From NCBI RefSeq assembly GCF_009827655.1, contig NZ_WTYV01000007.1:143823-207822 (forward strand): a stretch of 64,000 nt of DNA. Reading direction: 5' to 3'. Positions within the stretch are counted from its first letter, which is position 1; every line of letters starts with the position of its first letter. This stretch comes from Alteraurantiacibacter buctensis (GTDB lineage Bacteria; Pseudomonadota; Alphaproteobacteria; Sphingomonadales; Sphingomonadaceae). The translations under genes and the position numbers were made by a program. Below are positions 37,174 to 46,158 of the stretch, piece after piece. The notes beneath the pieces are model-generated. The model was not told where the DNA came from. It worked only from the letters and a program-made list of their open reading frames with translations, and searched no databases.

Positions 37174-37638
37174 GAACCGGGCGAGCAGTTCCAGCCGGGG
37201 GGCAACGGTTTGCGAGCAGCGGTCCGGCAGGGCATCCACCGCGAAGAAGCGTGCCTCCACGATCTCGCGCATGTCCGGGCGTGGGTTCCCGTCGATCAGG
37301 CCGGTGAACACATAGGCCACGTTGTTGCCGCCGTGATAGTCTTCACCCAGCTTGCCCAGGTGAACCGGGTCGCGCACCGTGCAGCGCAGCTCTTCGGCAA
37401 ATTCGCGGATAGCGCCGGCAAGCGGGTCTTCCGTCCGGCCCAGCCCGCCGCCGGGAAAGGCCCACAGGCCACTGCCATAGGAATGGCGCACCAGCAGCAC
37501 TCGCCCTTCCCCGTCGCGCGCCACCATCGAGCAGCCGCGGATCGTCGCGCCCGACCAGCGCAGCCACGCCGAGCGCAGCCGGTGCGCCACGCGGTAGGCC
37601 TGCCGGTGCAGCGGTGCCGGCAGGATCAGGTGAAGCAT
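37159..37638 (-). CDS. Nudix hydrolase
   Basis: 159 residues. The Nudix box is complete: GGGLGRTEDPLAGAIREFAEEL fits G-x5-E-x7-RE-x2-EE. An N-terminal stretch (LHRQAYRVAHRLRSAWLRWSG) precedes the fold and resembles membrane-associated or NTP-type members. The substrate is a nucleoside diphosphate linked to X, unspecified. The start overlaps the pgl stop by 13 bases. Confidence 0.85.
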   Translation of the reverse strand: MLHLILPAPLHRQAYRVAHRLRSAWLRWSGATIRGCSMVARDGEGRVLLVRHSYGSGLWAFPGGGLGRTEDPLAGAIREFAEELRCTVRDPVHLGKLGEDYHGGNNVAYVFTGLIDGNPRPDMREIVEARFFAVDALPDRCSQTVAPRLELLARFLEQA

Positions 37639-38249
37639 GTCACCGGGCAGGTGGCGGCGCGCAACAGGCGGGCCACCGGCAGGTCATGCCCGCCCGCCAC
37701 GGCAGCGGCGAACAGCGCTGCCTTCTCTTCCCCGCGCGCCACGAACAGGATCTCGTCGGTATCGACCAGCGCGGGAATCGTCAGGCTCAACCGGTCAAAT
37801 GGGGCTTCGGGCGGCAGGGGGTCCGGCGTCAGCCGCAGCACGGCGCGCGGGGCATCGGCCTGCGGATCTGTGTTGGGAAACAGGCTGGCGATGTGGCCAT
37901 CCGTGCCCATGCCCAGCCAGCTTAGGGCAAAGCGCGGAGGCACGGCCCCTTCCGCCAATGCCACCACCCGCGCACCCAGCGGCTCCAGCGCGGCGCGGAT
38001 GCGGCCGACGTTGCTGGCGGGGTGCTCTTCGGGCACCACCCGGTCATCACCCGGCCAGATATCGATCCGCGACCAGTCAAGCGCCTTGCCAGCCATCGCG
38101 GCGAGAATGGGGAACGGGGTGGAGCCGCCCGGCAGGGTCACGGCCAGCCGGCCGGGCGCGGCAGCCAGGGCCGCCTGCAGGCGCGCGGCCAGCCACTCGG
38201 CAATGGCGGCATTGTCGGCATGGTCGATGATAGTCGGTGCGCTTGTCAT
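37626..38249 (-). CDS. pgl: 6-phosphogluconolactonase
   Basis: 207 residues. Hydrolyses 6-phosphogluconolactone in the pentose-phosphate/Entner-Doudoroff branch. LAVTLPGGSTPFPILAAMAG and the block WPGDDRVVPEEHPASNVGRIR are the SOL/DevB family signatures. GMGTDGHIASLFPNT supplies the catalytic His region. No zwf or edd is adjacent. It is upstream of and overlaps the Nudix gene on the same strand. Confidence 0.9.
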   Translation of the reverse strand: MTSAPTIIDHADNAAIAEWLAARLQAALAAAPGRLAVTLPGGSTPFPILAAMAGKALDWSRIDIWPGDDRVVPEEHPASNVGRIRAALEPLGARVVALAEGAVPPRFALSWLGMGTDGHIASLFPNTDPQADAPRAVLRLTPDPLPPEAPFDRLSLTIPALVDTDEILFVARGEEKAALFAAAVAGGHDLPVARLLRAATCPVTCFT

Positions 38250-38322
38250 GCCCCACGCCCTAGAGCAAAGGCCGCACCGATGCGAGCATCGGCGCCGGCC
38301 TCCACCACGTTATCGAAGCAAA

Positions 38323-38784
38323 TCAGGCGAGCAGGTTGCTGAGGAACCACACGCGCTGCTCGGCCATGTCGGTCCAGTCGTCGATCAGCCCGTCGGTGGC
38401 GTTGTCCCCCGCCTTGTCGGCCACGTCTTTCAGGGCCTTCAGCGATTCCACCAGCGCGGCATTCTCGTCGCGCAGTTCGGTGATCATCTGCTTGGGGGAC
38501 AGGTCGCCCCTGTCCTGGTCCTTGATGCTGGCAGCGGCCGCGATGGTACCCAGCGAGGTGAGCGTGGCAGCCCCGTTCTTGCGCACGCGCTCGGCAATCA
38601 CGTCCACCTGGCCAAAGATGGCGGTCGCCTGTTCGTCGAACAGCAGGTGCAGGTCGCGAAAGTCCGGGCCGGTCACGTGCCAGTGGAAGTTCTTGGTCTT
38701 GAAATACAGCGCCACGTGGTCGGCCAGCAGGCCGTTGAGCCCCGTGACCAGTTCCGCTTTCGAGTTGTCGCCCTTGGCAGCCAT
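38323..38784 (-). CDS. dps: Dps-like DNA starvation/ferritin protein
   Basis: 153 residues. The Dps ferroxidase residues are visible: NFHWHVTGPDFRDLHLLFDEQ has the two His and the Asp/Glu at the dimer interface. The C-terminus ends in a Trp-rich helix, DDWTDMAEQRVWFLSNLL. Dps dodecamers bind DNA and store iron under stress. The start MAAKGDNSK carries a short Lys-containing tail, enough for weak DNA contact. A hairpin CCGATG/CATCGG lies at 38277-38292 downstream, without a T-tract. Confidence 0.92.
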   Translation of the reverse strand: MAAKGDNSKAELVTGLNGLLADHVALYFKTKNFHWHVTGPDFRDLHLLFDEQATAIFGQVDVIAERVRKNGAATLTSLGTIAAAASIKDQDRGDLSPKQMITELRDENAALVESLKALKDVADKAGDNATDGLIDDWTDMAEQRVWFLSNLLA

Positions 38785-38885
38785 GAGTGAAAGTCCCTTT
38801 TCGGTTGAGTGGTGATCCCATCATAACACCGAGGGCGCTTATCGGTTTCCCGCATAAACAGGTGAAGTATGATCGATTCTGACGA

Positions 38886-39449
38886 TCAGCCGAGAAGTCC
38901 GCGGGCATCCAGGCCAAGCACCACGGCAAATCCCAGCAGAAGCGCGGCAATAACCAGGCGCACCAGCCGTAGCCGTTGCCACGCAGGCCAGGCCGCGCCT
39001 GCCAGTGCCGCCAGGGTGAGCGCTGCGCCACTCGCCAGCGCACCTCCGGCAGCCGCTGCCAGCGGAACCTTGGTGGCCAGCGCCAGCGCCAGCACGATCA
39101 GCCGCGCTCCGTCGGTGATCTGCGCCGCCAGCAGCACCACCAGCATGGCCCCGGCAGACCGCGTCGGCTCGGCCGGGGCACGCGGCGCGCGGCGCAGGGC
39201 CAGCTCCAGCGCTGCAAGGGCCAGGGCGAAGGCCACCAGCATCTGCCGCGCCGCGCCGGGCAGCAACGGCGCCATCAGGCCGGCGGCAACCACGGCCAGC
39301 GCGCTGGCTGCCAGCGCACTGATCCAGATCGCCGCCAGCAATCCCGCCCCTGCCCCCAGCTTCGCCGACAAATGCGCCACGCGCACACTGTCGCGCCCGG
39401 GCAGTTCCACGGCCAGGCAGGCCAGCAGGGTCAGGAAGAAACCGGTCAT
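38886..39449 (-). CDS. Six-helix membrane protein, GDT1/UPF0016-like with degenerate motifs
   Basis: 187 residues, hydrophobic, about six membrane segments. Two internally similar halves (ELPGRDSVRVAHLSAKLG and AAQITDGARLIVLALATK) occupy the positions of the paired E-x-G-D-K/R-T motifs of TMEM165/GDT1 cation exchangers, but the residues are only partly kept. It may be a divergent family member or an unrelated small membrane protein. Transport activity cannot be inferred. It lies next to tRNA-Gly. Confidence 0.45.
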   Translation of the reverse strand: MTGFFLTLLACLAVELPGRDSVRVAHLSAKLGAGAGLLAAIWISALAASALAVVAAGLMAPLLPGAARQMLVAFALALAALELALRRAPRAPAEPTRSAGAMLVVLLAAQITDGARLIVLALALATKVPLAAAAGGALASGAALTLAALAGAAWPAWQRLRLVRLVIAALLLGFAVVLGLDARGLLG

Positions 39450-39472
39450 CGGGAGGGGCTTAGCGGAAGGGC

Positions 39473-39546
39473 TGGAGCGGGTGAAGGGAATCGAACCCTC
39501 GTATTCAGCTTGGGAAGCTGCTGCTCTACCATTGAGCTACACCCGC
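39473..39546 (-). tRNA. tRNA-Gly (anticodon CCC)
   Basis: The minus strand folds as a full cloverleaf. The 5' end GCGGGTG pairs with CACCCGC near the 3' end, GTAGCTCAATGGTAGAGC is the D arm, and the anticodon stem CAGC/GCTG carries the loop TTCCCAA with anticodon CCC. The T arm has GGTTCGATTCC. Discriminator T plus CCA is encoded in the DNA at 39473-39476. It is close to the E. coli glyU type. Confidence 0.93.
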
Positions 39547-39782
39547 ATCTCATTGAGAGATGTGCGAAAACCAACTGGTCCCGGTGTGCGGTTTACAGTT
39601 CGGCTAACACCGCATCCGACAGTGCGCTGGCCCATTGCCACGATTGCGCGTGACTGGTCAACACCGGTTCGGCGGATGCCCGACAGCTTTCCGACCGGAG
39701 GGGCCATCGGCTTGCGTGCCACGCTGCCCCACGCGGCCGGAAAGTTCCCGCCCTGGTCGCTCCCCGCTTGAGCAATCCATTG

Positions 39783-39792
39783 TGCAGTGCAA
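39783..39792 (+). promoter_or_regulatory. TGCAnTGCAA element before nasT
   Basis: TGCAGTGCAA ends 11 bp before the nasT ATG. The same ten-base pattern with another middle base occurs at 41609 (TGCACTGCAA) and 47404 (TGCAATGCAA) ahead of the two nitrate operons. Three hits at three transcription starts of one pathway suggest a common regulator site or core-promoter element. Which protein binds is unknown. Confidence 0.45.
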
Positions 39793-39803
39793 TACGAACG
39801 TAC

Positions 39804-40379
39804 ATGAAGATCGCCATCATCGATGAAAACCGCGCCCGCGCCTCGATCATCGAGGAAGGGCTGGCGGGCTTTGATGGCGAGATCCACGTGATTGCCGGGC
39901 GCGAAGGCCTGCTGGCCAGGATCGAGCAGATCGCGCCCGACATCGTGCTGATGGACCTGGGCAACCCCTCGCGTGACGTGCTGGAGGAATATTTCATGGT
40001 CAGCCGCGTGCTGGCCCGGCCCATCGCCATGTTCGTGGACGAGAGCGATGACGATGCCATCGCCGCGTCTATCGATGCGGGCGTATCGGCCTATGTGGTG
40101 GACGGGCTGGCTGCGGGCCGCATCCGCCCGCTGCTGGATCTTGCGGTCAAGCGGTTCAACGCCTTCGCCCGCCTGCAGGCCGACCTGGCCGAAGCCAAGG
40201 GCAAGCTGGCCGAGCGCGAGACGATCGACCGGGCCAAGCGCATCCTGATGGACAGCAAGCGCATTTCCGAGCCCGAAGCCTATGCCGAACTGCGCAAGAA
40301 GGCGATGAGCTCCAGCCGCCGGATCATCGACATCGCCGAAGCGGTCGTCACCGCGCACGACCTGATGGGAGGAAACTGA
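39804..40379 (+). CDS. nasT: ANTAR-domain antiterminator NasT
   Basis: 191 residues. An N-terminal receiver-like domain (MKIAIIDENRARASIIEEGLAGF, IVLMDLGNPSRDVLEEYF) precedes a C-terminal ANTAR domain (about 130-185): LAERETIDRAKRILMDSKRISEPEAYAELRKKAMSSSRRIIDIAEAVV. In Azotobacter and Paracoccus NasT binds hairpin pairs in leader RNAs and prevents early termination of nitrate genes; NasS holds it back when nitrate is absent. The pseudo-receiver keeps some acidic residues but phosphorylation is probably not used. The stop is 3 bp from the nasS GTG. Both predicted RNA targets are described at 41676 and 47472. Confidence 0.92.
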   Translation: MKIAIIDENRARASIIEEGLAGFDGEIHVIAGREGLLARIEQIAPDIVLMDLGNPSRDVLEEYFMVSRVLARPIAMFVDESDDDAIAASIDAGVSAYVVDGLAAGRIRPLLDLAVKRFNAFARLQADLAEAKGKLAERETIDRAKRILMDSKRISEPEAYAELRKKAMSSSRRIIDIAEAVVTAHDLMGGN

Positions 40380-40382
40380 ACC

Positions 40383-41594
40383 GTGGCCACGCGAGACCTC
40401 ACCATCGGCTTCCTGCCCCTGGTCGATGCCTGCCTGCCGATCCTGGCGCACGAGCATGGCTTTGCCGAGGAAGAAGGGCTGCACCTGTCGTTCCTGCGCG
40501 ATGTCAGCTGGGCGACCGTGCTGGACCGGCTGCTCTACGGCCATTCGGACGCGGCGCACATGCTGGCCCCGCTGGCCATTGCCACCACGCTGGGCGTGGG
40601 CCGACCGGCCCGGTCGCTGGTGGCGCCCTTCGTGCTGGGCCTGAACGGCAACGGCATCACCCTGCGCAAGGACCTTGCGGCGCGGGTCTGCCAGCCGGGC
40701 GCGTTTGGCGAACCGCAGGCTGTGGGCGCGGCCTTGCGGGTCGAGGTGGAGGCGGCGCTGGCGGCGGGCAAACGCCTGCGGCTGGGGGTGGTGCACCGCT
40801 ATTCCAGCCACAACTACAAACTGCGCTACTGGCTGGCAGCCTGCGGTATCCGGCCCGACGAGCAGGTGGAGATCGTGACCGTGGCCCCGCCGTTCGTGGC
40901 CGATGCCATGGCCGGTGGCGAGATCGATGGTGCCTGCGTGGGCGAGCCGTGGAACAGCCTGTGCGTGGAGCGGGACGTGGGCACCATCGTGATGGCCACG
41001 GCGCAGATCTGGCGGCGCGGGGTGGAGAAGGTGCTGGCCATGCGCGAGGACCGGCTCGACGAGCGGCGTGAGGACGTGGAGGCGCTGATCCGCGCCATGC
41101 GCCGTGCCGGGCGGCACTTCGTCGACCCCGCCAACTGGGAAGCCAATGCCGCGATTCTCGCGCGCCCCGAATATGTCGGCGGGCCGGAAAGCCTGATCCT
41201 GCGCGCCATTTCCGACCGGCCGGTGCTGGTGCATGGCGGCGAGCCGGTGCCATTCCCCGATTTCATGTTCCAGTACAGCGAGGCGGCGAACTTCCCGTGG
41301 AACAGCCAGGCGGCCTGGCTTTATTCGCAGATGGTGCGCTGGGACCAGCTCCCCTATTCGGACGAAGCGGCGCACCGGGCAGCAGCGGTGTTCCGGCCCG
41401 ATGTATACCGCAGTGCACTAAAATCGACCGGGGACGACCTTCCGGCAGCCAATTCAAAAGTTGAAGGCAGCGTTACCCAGCTTACCCAGGTAGGCGCGCA
41501 GCAGGGTTCTATCACACTGTCGGAAAACCGATTTTTTGACGGTCGCACGTTCGACCCCGACGATATCCGGGGCTATCTGGCCCAGCACGGCTGA
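40383..41594 (+). CDS. nasS: NasS nitrate-sensing, NrtA-like protein
   Basis: 403 residues of the CmpA/NrtA substrate-binding fold, without a signal peptide (starts [27 protein letters not shown]), so it is cytoplasmic. That fits NasS, which binds nitrate or nitrite and releases NasT. Blocks shared with Nrt[49 protein letters not shown]. The start is a GTG with GGAGG upstream. It is coupled to nasT. The TGCAnTGCAA element and leader of the transport operon follow after the stop. Confidence 0.9.
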   Translation: MATRDLTIGFLPLVDACLPILAHEHGFAEEEGLHLSFLRDVSWATVLDRLLYGHSDAAHMLAPLAIATTLGVGRPARSLVAPFVLGLNGNGITLRKDLAARVCQPGAFGEPQAVGAALRVEVEAALAAGKRLRLGVVHRYSSHNYKLRYWLAACGIRPDEQVEIVTVAPPFVADAMAGGEIDGACVGEPWNSLCVERDVGTIVMATAQIWRRGVEKVLAMREDRLDERREDVEALIRAMRRAGRHFVDPANWEANAAILARPEYVGGPESLILRAISDRPVLVHGGEPVPFPDFMFQYSEAANFPWNSQAAWLYSQMVRWDQLPYSDEAAHRAAAVFRPDVYRSALKSTGDDLPAANSKVEGSVTQLTQVGAQQGSITLSENRFFDGRTFDPDDIRGYLAQHG

Positions 41595-41608
41595 CCAGCA
41601 ATTTACGC

Positions 41609-41618
41609 TGCACTGCAA
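41609..41618 (+). promoter_or_regulatory. TGCAnTGCAA element upstream of the nrt leader
   Basis: TGCACTGCAA. It ends 57 nt before the first leader hairpin; the counterpart at 47404-47413 ends 58 nt before its hairpin. The constant distance suggests that transcription starts shortly downstream of this element in both operons. Confidence 0.5.
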
Positions 41619-41675
41619 AAAGACCCTTGCGCTGCCGCCGCCGAATCGCTTATCCCATCGGTGAACGGAGCATGG

Positions 41676-41781
41676 CTGCCCAGGGTTGGTCAGACGCAGA
41701 AGGCTCCGATCATTCGAAACATTGCGTGGCAACGTCGCCGCCCGATCTGATCCTTCCGGGGTCAAGTCGTGGCGGCTTTTT
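41676..41781 (+). promoter_or_regulatory. ANTAR-type antitermination leader upstream of nrtA
   Basis: Hairpin P1 is at 41676-41693: CTGCCC / GGTCAG (one mismatch) with hexaloop AGGGTT. Hairpin P2 is at 41726-41741: GTGGC / GCCGC with hexaloop AACGTC. Both loops have A at position 1 and G at position 4, the known ANTAR recognition code. Exactly 32 nt separate them. A terminator uses GCCGCC (41737-41742) paired with GGCGGC (41771-41776) plus TTTTT. It shares its left arm with the right arm of P2, so P2 and the terminator exclude each other. NasT binding should favour read-through into nrtA. Confidence 0.85.
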
Positions 41782-41812
41782 GTTGTTGTCCGCGGGGCTG
41801 GAGACGAAACGC

Positions 41813-43246
41813 ATGACGGACTTGTTCAAGGGGCAGCTCAACCGCCGCACGGCCATGGGCACGCTGGCCGGCTTTGCCGCCGCGATCATGTTGGCGGGGT
41901 GCAGCAGCGGCGATGACGGGGCTGCCGCCCCGGTCGCCGCCGCCAATGCCGATGGCCCGCCGGAAAAGCCCAACCTGAAGCTGGGCTTCATCAAGTTGAC
42001 CGACATGGCCCCGCTGGCCATCGCGCTGGAGAAGGGCTTCTTCGTGGAGGAAGGCCTGAATGTCACGCTGGAGCCGCAGGCCAACTGGAAGGTGCTGCTG
42101 GACGGGGTGATCGGCGGGCAGCTTGATGCCGCGCACATGCTGGCGGGCCAGCCGCTGGCGGCAACGCTTGGCTACGGCACGCAGGCCAACCTGATCGCGC
42201 CCATGAGCCTGGACCTGAACGGCAACGCCATCACCCTGTCCAATCGTGTTTGGGAGATGATCAAGCCCAACCTGCCGATGGAAGGTGGCAAGGTGCGCCA
42301 CCCCATCTCGGCCGAGGTGCTGAAGCCCGTGGTAGAACGCTTCAAGGCGCAAGGCCAGCCGTTCAACATGGGCATGGTCTTCCCCGTCTCCACCCACAAT
42401 TACGAACTGCGCTACTGGCTGGCGGCGGGCGGGCTGAACCCCGGATTCTATACGCCCGGTGACGTCGGCGGCACCGTGGCGGCGGACGTCAACCTGTCGG
42501 TCACCCCGCCGCCGCAGATGCCGGCCACGCTGGAGGCCGGTACGATCGACGGCTATTGCGTTGGCGAGCCGTGGAACCAGCAGGCCGTGGTGCGCGGGAT
42601 CGGCGTTCCCGTGATTACCGACGACCAGATCTGGCACAACAACCCGGAAAAGGTGCTGGGCCTGCGCGAGGACTTTGCCGCCAGCAACCCCGCCACCGTG
42701 GCCGCCATGGTGCGCGCGATCATCAAGGCGCAAGCCTGGCTGGATGCCGATAACGGCGGCAACCGGGCCGAGGCGGTGGAGATCCTCAGCCGCCCCAACT
42801 ATGTCGGGGCCGATGCCGCCGTGCTGGCCGCCAGCATGACCGGGCAGTTCACCTTCGAAGCCGGCGACACCCGCCCGGCGGAAGGGTTCAACGTGTTCTT
42901 CAACGACTTTGCCGGCTACCCCTATTACTCGGATGCCGTGTGGACCCTGACGCAGATGCGCCGCTGGGGGCAGATCGCCGAGGATCACCCGGACATCTGG
43001 TATGTCGATACGGCCAAGCGGGTCTATCGACCCGACCTCTACCTTGCAGCCGCTAACAAGCTGGTGGCAGCGCAGGTGATCCCCGCCGAGGCCGTGCCCG
43101 AGACGGACGGGTTCCGCGCGCCAACGGCCGAGTTCATCGACGGCATGAGCTATGACGGGCGCAAGCCGAACGCCTACATCGCCGGTTTCGCCATCGGCCT
43201 CAAGGAAGGCCAGCGGGTGACCGCATCGGGCGTCAGCGGGGCCTGA
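41813..43246 (+). CDS. nrtA: Nitrate ABC transporter substrate-binding protein
   Basis: 477 residues. Signal: [33 protein letters not shown]. It has a lipobox Cys and an RR-like RRTAM start that may use the Tat pathway, so the mature lipoprotein is periplasmic. The core [47 protein letters not shown] and [19 protein letters not shown] match Nrt[14 protein letters not shown] is shared with nasS. It delivers nitrate to NrtB. The ATG at 41813 has GGAG nine bases upstream and lies 32 nt past the leader terminator. Confidence 0.93.
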   Translation: MTDLFKGQLNRRTAMGTLAGFAAAIMLAGCSSGDDGAAAPVAAANADGPPEKPNLKLGFIKLTDMAPLAIALEKGFFVEEGLNVTLEPQANWKVLLDGVIGGQLDAAHMLAGQPLAATLGYGTQANLIAPMSLDLNGNAITLSNRVWEMIKPNLPMEGGKVRHPISAEVLKPVVERFKAQGQPFNMGMVFPVSTHNYELRYWLAAGGLNPGFYTPGDVGGTVAADVNLSVTPPPQMPATLEAGTIDGYCVGEPWNQQAVVRGIGVPVITDDQIWHNNPEKVLGLREDFAASNPATVAAMVRAIIKAQAWLDADNGGNRAEAVEILSRPNYVGADAAVLAASMTGQFTFEAGDTRPAEGFNVFFNDFAGYPYYSDAVWTLTQMRRWGQIAEDHPDIWYVDTAKRVYRPDLYLAAANKLVAAQVIPAEAVPETDGFRAPTAEFIDGMSYDGRKPNAYIAGFAIGLKEGQRVTASGVSGA

Positions 43247-43289
43247 TCCGCCGCACCCGCCACCAGCAGAACACCAAGGAAACCCCACA

Positions 43290-44336
43290 ATGGCCACCGC
43301 ATTCGCCAGCATCGTCGAAGACCAGCCGGACCCCACCGTGGCCCGGACCACCAGCCAGGCCGCGCCGCCGCCCCCCTTCGCCAAGGAGCCTGCGAAGGCA
43401 AGTCCGCTGGCCGGTAAGCTGGCCGGATGGAGCCGCGACCTGCTGGCCCCGCTGGCCGGCATTACCATCTTCCTGGCGCTGTGGGCGCTGCTGGCCCCAA
43501 CGGTGCAGACATCGCTGGGCGCGTTGCCCGGCCCGCTGGACGTAGCCGGGCAGGGGGTGGCGCTGTTCGAGGAATGGCAGGCCGCCAGCGCGCAGGAAGC
43601 CCAGTTCTATGCCGACCAGGACACGCGCAACGCCGCCGCCATGGCGGCGGGCAACGCTGCCGGGGTGACCGATTTCGAATATTCCGGCCCGCCCACCTTC
43701 CTTGACCAGATCCTCACCAGCCTGAAGACCGTGGCGCTGGGCTTCGTGCTGGCAAGCGTGGTTGCCGTGCCGATCGGCCTTGTCTGCGGCCTGTCGCAGC
43801 GGGTCAACGCGGCGATCAACCCGCTGGTGCAGATCATGAAGCCGGTCAGCCCGCTGGCCTGGCTGCCGATCGTGACCATGGTGATCAGCGCCATGGTGGA
43901 CAGCAACGATCCCCTGCTGGCCAAGAGCTTTCTGGTGTCCGCCCTTGTGGTGATGCTCTGCTCGCTTTGGCCCACCCTGATCAACACCGCCGTGGGCACC
44001 GCCAGCATCGACAAGGACCTGCTGAACGTTGGCCGCGTGCTGAAGCTGGGCTGGTTCGCCAAGCTGACCAAGCTCGTGCTCCCTTCCAGCCTGCCCTATA
44101 TCTTCACCGGCATGCGCCTGTCGCTGGGCGTGGGCTGGATGGTGCTGATCGCGGCGGAAATGCTCAGCCAGAACCCGGGCCTGGGCAAGTTCGTGTGGGA
44201 TGAATTCCAGAACGGCTCCAGCCAGTCGCTTGCCCGCATCATGTTCGCGGTGGTGGTGATCGGCTTCATCGGCTTCGGGCTCGACCGGCTGATGATGGCC
44301 CTGCAGAGCGCCGTGTCGCGCAACCGGGTGGCCTGA
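43290..44336 (+). CDS. nrtB: Nitrate ABC transporter permease
   Basis: 348 residues. A first membrane helix (LLAPLAGITIFLALWALLAP) is followed by a long periplasmic stretch, then the SsuC/TauC-type permease domain: ILTSLKTVALGFVLASVVAVPIGLVCG. The EAA loop is around KPVSPLAWLPIVTMVISAM with WPTLINTAVGTASIDKDLLN. Typical NrtB. Its stop is 2 bp before the nrtCD start. Confidence 0.92.
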   Translation: MATAFASIVEDQPDPTVARTTSQAAPPPPFAKEPAKASPLAGKLAGWSRDLLAPLAGITIFLALWALLAPTVQTSLGALPGPLDVAGQGVALFEEWQAASAQEAQFYADQDTRNAAAMAAGNAAGVTDFEYSGPPTFLDQILTSLKTVALGFVLASVVAVPIGLVCGLSQRVNAAINPLVQIMKPVSPLAWLPIVTMVISAMVDSNDPLLAKSFLVSALVVMLCSLWPTLINTAVGTASIDKDLLNVGRVLKLGWFAKLTKLVLPSSLPYIFTGMRLSLGVGWMVLIAAEMLSQNPGLGKFVWDEFQNGSSQSLARIMFAVVVIGFIGFGLDRLMMALQSAVSRNRVA

Positions 44337-44338
44337 TC

Positions 44339-46021
44339 ATGAGCGACCCCATCCTGACGCTCAAGGGCGTAACCAAGAGTTACACCGGCAAGACCGGCGG
44401 CGTAACACAGGTGCTGGGCGGCGTGGACCTGCACGTGACTGAGGGCGAGTTCATCGCCATCCTGGGATTTTCCGGCGCGGGCAAGACCACGCTGATCAAC
44501 ACCATCGCCGGCCTGATCGAGGCTGACAGCGGGGACATCCTGCTGCGCGGCCAGCCGATCAGTGGCACCAGCAAGGATCGCGGCGTGGTGTTCCAGTCGT
44601 ACAGCCTGTTCCCGTGGCTGACGGTAGAGCAGAACGTGGCCCTGGCGGTGGATGCCGTGCACCAGGGCCGCTCTGCCGCCGACCGGGCCGCGCTGGTGCG
44701 GCAGAAGGTGGAACTGGTGGGCCTGGGCCACGCGATGGACCGCAAGCCCGCGCAGTTATCGGGCGGCATGCGACAGCGCGTGGCCGTGGCCCGCGCCCTG
44801 GCGATGGAGCCGGAAATCCTGCTGCTGGACGAGCCGCTGTCCGCACTCGACGCCCTCACCCGCGCCAAGCTGCAGGACGAGATCGAGCGCATCCGCAAGG
44901 AGGAGGGTCGCACCATTGTCCTGGTCACCAATGACGTGGACGAAGCGCTCCTCCTGGCCGATCGGGTCGCCGTGCTGACCCCCGCACCGGCGACCCGCAT
45001 CGGCCGCATCTGGCCGGTGGCCGTGCCGCGTCCGCGCGACCGCGAGGCGGTGAACGATGATGCCGCCTTCCAGTCGCTGCGGCGCGAGATCGTGTCGTAC
45101 CTGGGCCAGTTGAATGCCGAAAGCGGCACGGTTGGCGAGAGCGCGGTCACGCTGCCCAACGTCACCCCACTTGACCTGGCGCCGCCCCCGCAGGCCTATC
45201 GCGATGCGGCACAGAGCGCAGTGGAGAAGCGCTATCTGGAGTTCTACAAGCTCGACAAGGTCTACCCCACGCCCAAGGGGCCGCTAAAGGTGGTCGACAA
45301 CTTCGACCTGATCATGAACCGGGGTGAGTTCGTGTCCCTGATCGGCCATTCGGGTTGCGGCAAGAGCACGGTGCTGACCATGGCCGCCGGCCTGAATGAA
45401 ATTTCCGGCGGCGGCATCGTGCTGGAGAACCGCGAGATCAGCGTGGCCGGGCCGGACAAGGCGGTGGTGTTCCAGTCGCCTAGCCTGATGCCATGGCTGA
45501 CCGCGCGGCAGAACGTGGCCTTGGGGGTGGAGCGGGTCTACCCCCACGCCAGCCGAGCCGAGCGGCGCGATATCGTCGACTATTACTTGGACCGCGTGGG
45601 CTTGCGGGATGCCAAGGACAAGATGGCCGCCGAGATGTCAAACGGCATGCGCCAGCGGGTTGGCATCGCCCGCGCCTTTGCCCTGTCTCCCCGGCTGCTG
45701 CTGCTGGATGAGCCCTTCGGCATGCTCGACAGCCTGACCCGTTGGGACCTGCAGGACGTGCTGGTCGATACCTGGAACCGCACCAAGGTTACCGCGATCA
45801 TGGTGACGCATGACATGGACGAGGCGATCCTGCTGGCCGACCGGGTGGTGATGATGACCAACGGCCCCAACGCCACCATCGGCAAGGTGCTGGAAGTGGA
45901 CCTGCCGCGCCCACGGAACCGCAAGGAACTGCTCGATCATCCGAAGTTCTACCAGTACCGGCAGGAGGTGCTGCACTTCCTGGCCGAATACGATCACGGA
46001 CCGGGCGCCAAAGCCGCCTGA
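44339..46021 (+). CDS. Fused nitrate transporter ATPases (NrtC-NrtD type)
   Basis: 560 residues with two complete ABC cassettes. The first (about 1-240) has Walker A GFSGAGKTT, signature LSGGMRQRV and Walker B ILLLDEPLSAL. A linker joins it to the second (about 295-550), with Walker A GHSGCGKST, signature MSNGMRQRV (SNG in place of SGG) and LLLLDEPFGML. Both belong to the NrtD/SsuB/TauB group. In most nitrate transporters the two ATPases are separate, and the cyanobacterial NrtC carries an NrtA-like tail; here there is no such tail. Confidence 0.9.
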   Translation: MSDPILTLKGVTKSYTGKTGGVTQVLGGVDLHVTEGEFIAILGFSGAGKTTLINTIAGLIEADSGDILLRGQPISGTSKDRGVVFQSYSLFPWLTVEQNVALAVDAVHQGRSAADRAALVRQKVELVGLGHAMDRKPAQLSGGMRQRVAVARALAMEPEILLLDEPLSALDALTRAKLQDEIERIRKEEGRTIVLVTNDVDEALLLADRVAVLTPAPATRIGRIWPVAVPRPRDREAVNDDAAFQSLRREIVSYLGQLNAESGTVGESAVTLPNVTPLDLAPPPQAYRDAAQSAVEKRYLEFYKLDKVYPTPKGPLKVVDNFDLIMNRGEFVSLIGHSGCGKSTVLTMAAGLNEISGGGIVLENREISVAGPDKAVVFQSPSLMPWLTARQNVALGVERVYPHASRAERRDIVDYYLDRVGLRDAKDKMAAEMSNGMRQRVGIARAFALSPRLLLLDEPFGMLDSLTRWDLQDVLVDTWNRTKVTAIMVTHDMDEAILLADRVVMMTNGPNATIGKVLEVDLPRPRNRKELLDHPKFYQYRQEVLHFLAEYDHGPGAKAA

Positions 46022-46158
46022 CGGTTCGCAGCGGGGGGAAAGCGGATGGCGGCAAGGGGGCCGCCTTCCGGGCTGAAAGCACCAGCTTGCCGGCACTGTC
46101 CGGCGTACCGGCGGGCAACGGGGTTCGCCAGATCCTGAATTCTCGGGAGGAGAACCCC

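Noticed and set aside
38277-38292. Hairpin after dps as a terminator
   Set aside because: The stem is only 6 bp and no T-tract follows on the minus strand.
39781-39806. Sigma-54 promoter before nasT
   Set aside because: The -24 GG and -12 GC spacing is not satisfied; only partial resemblance.
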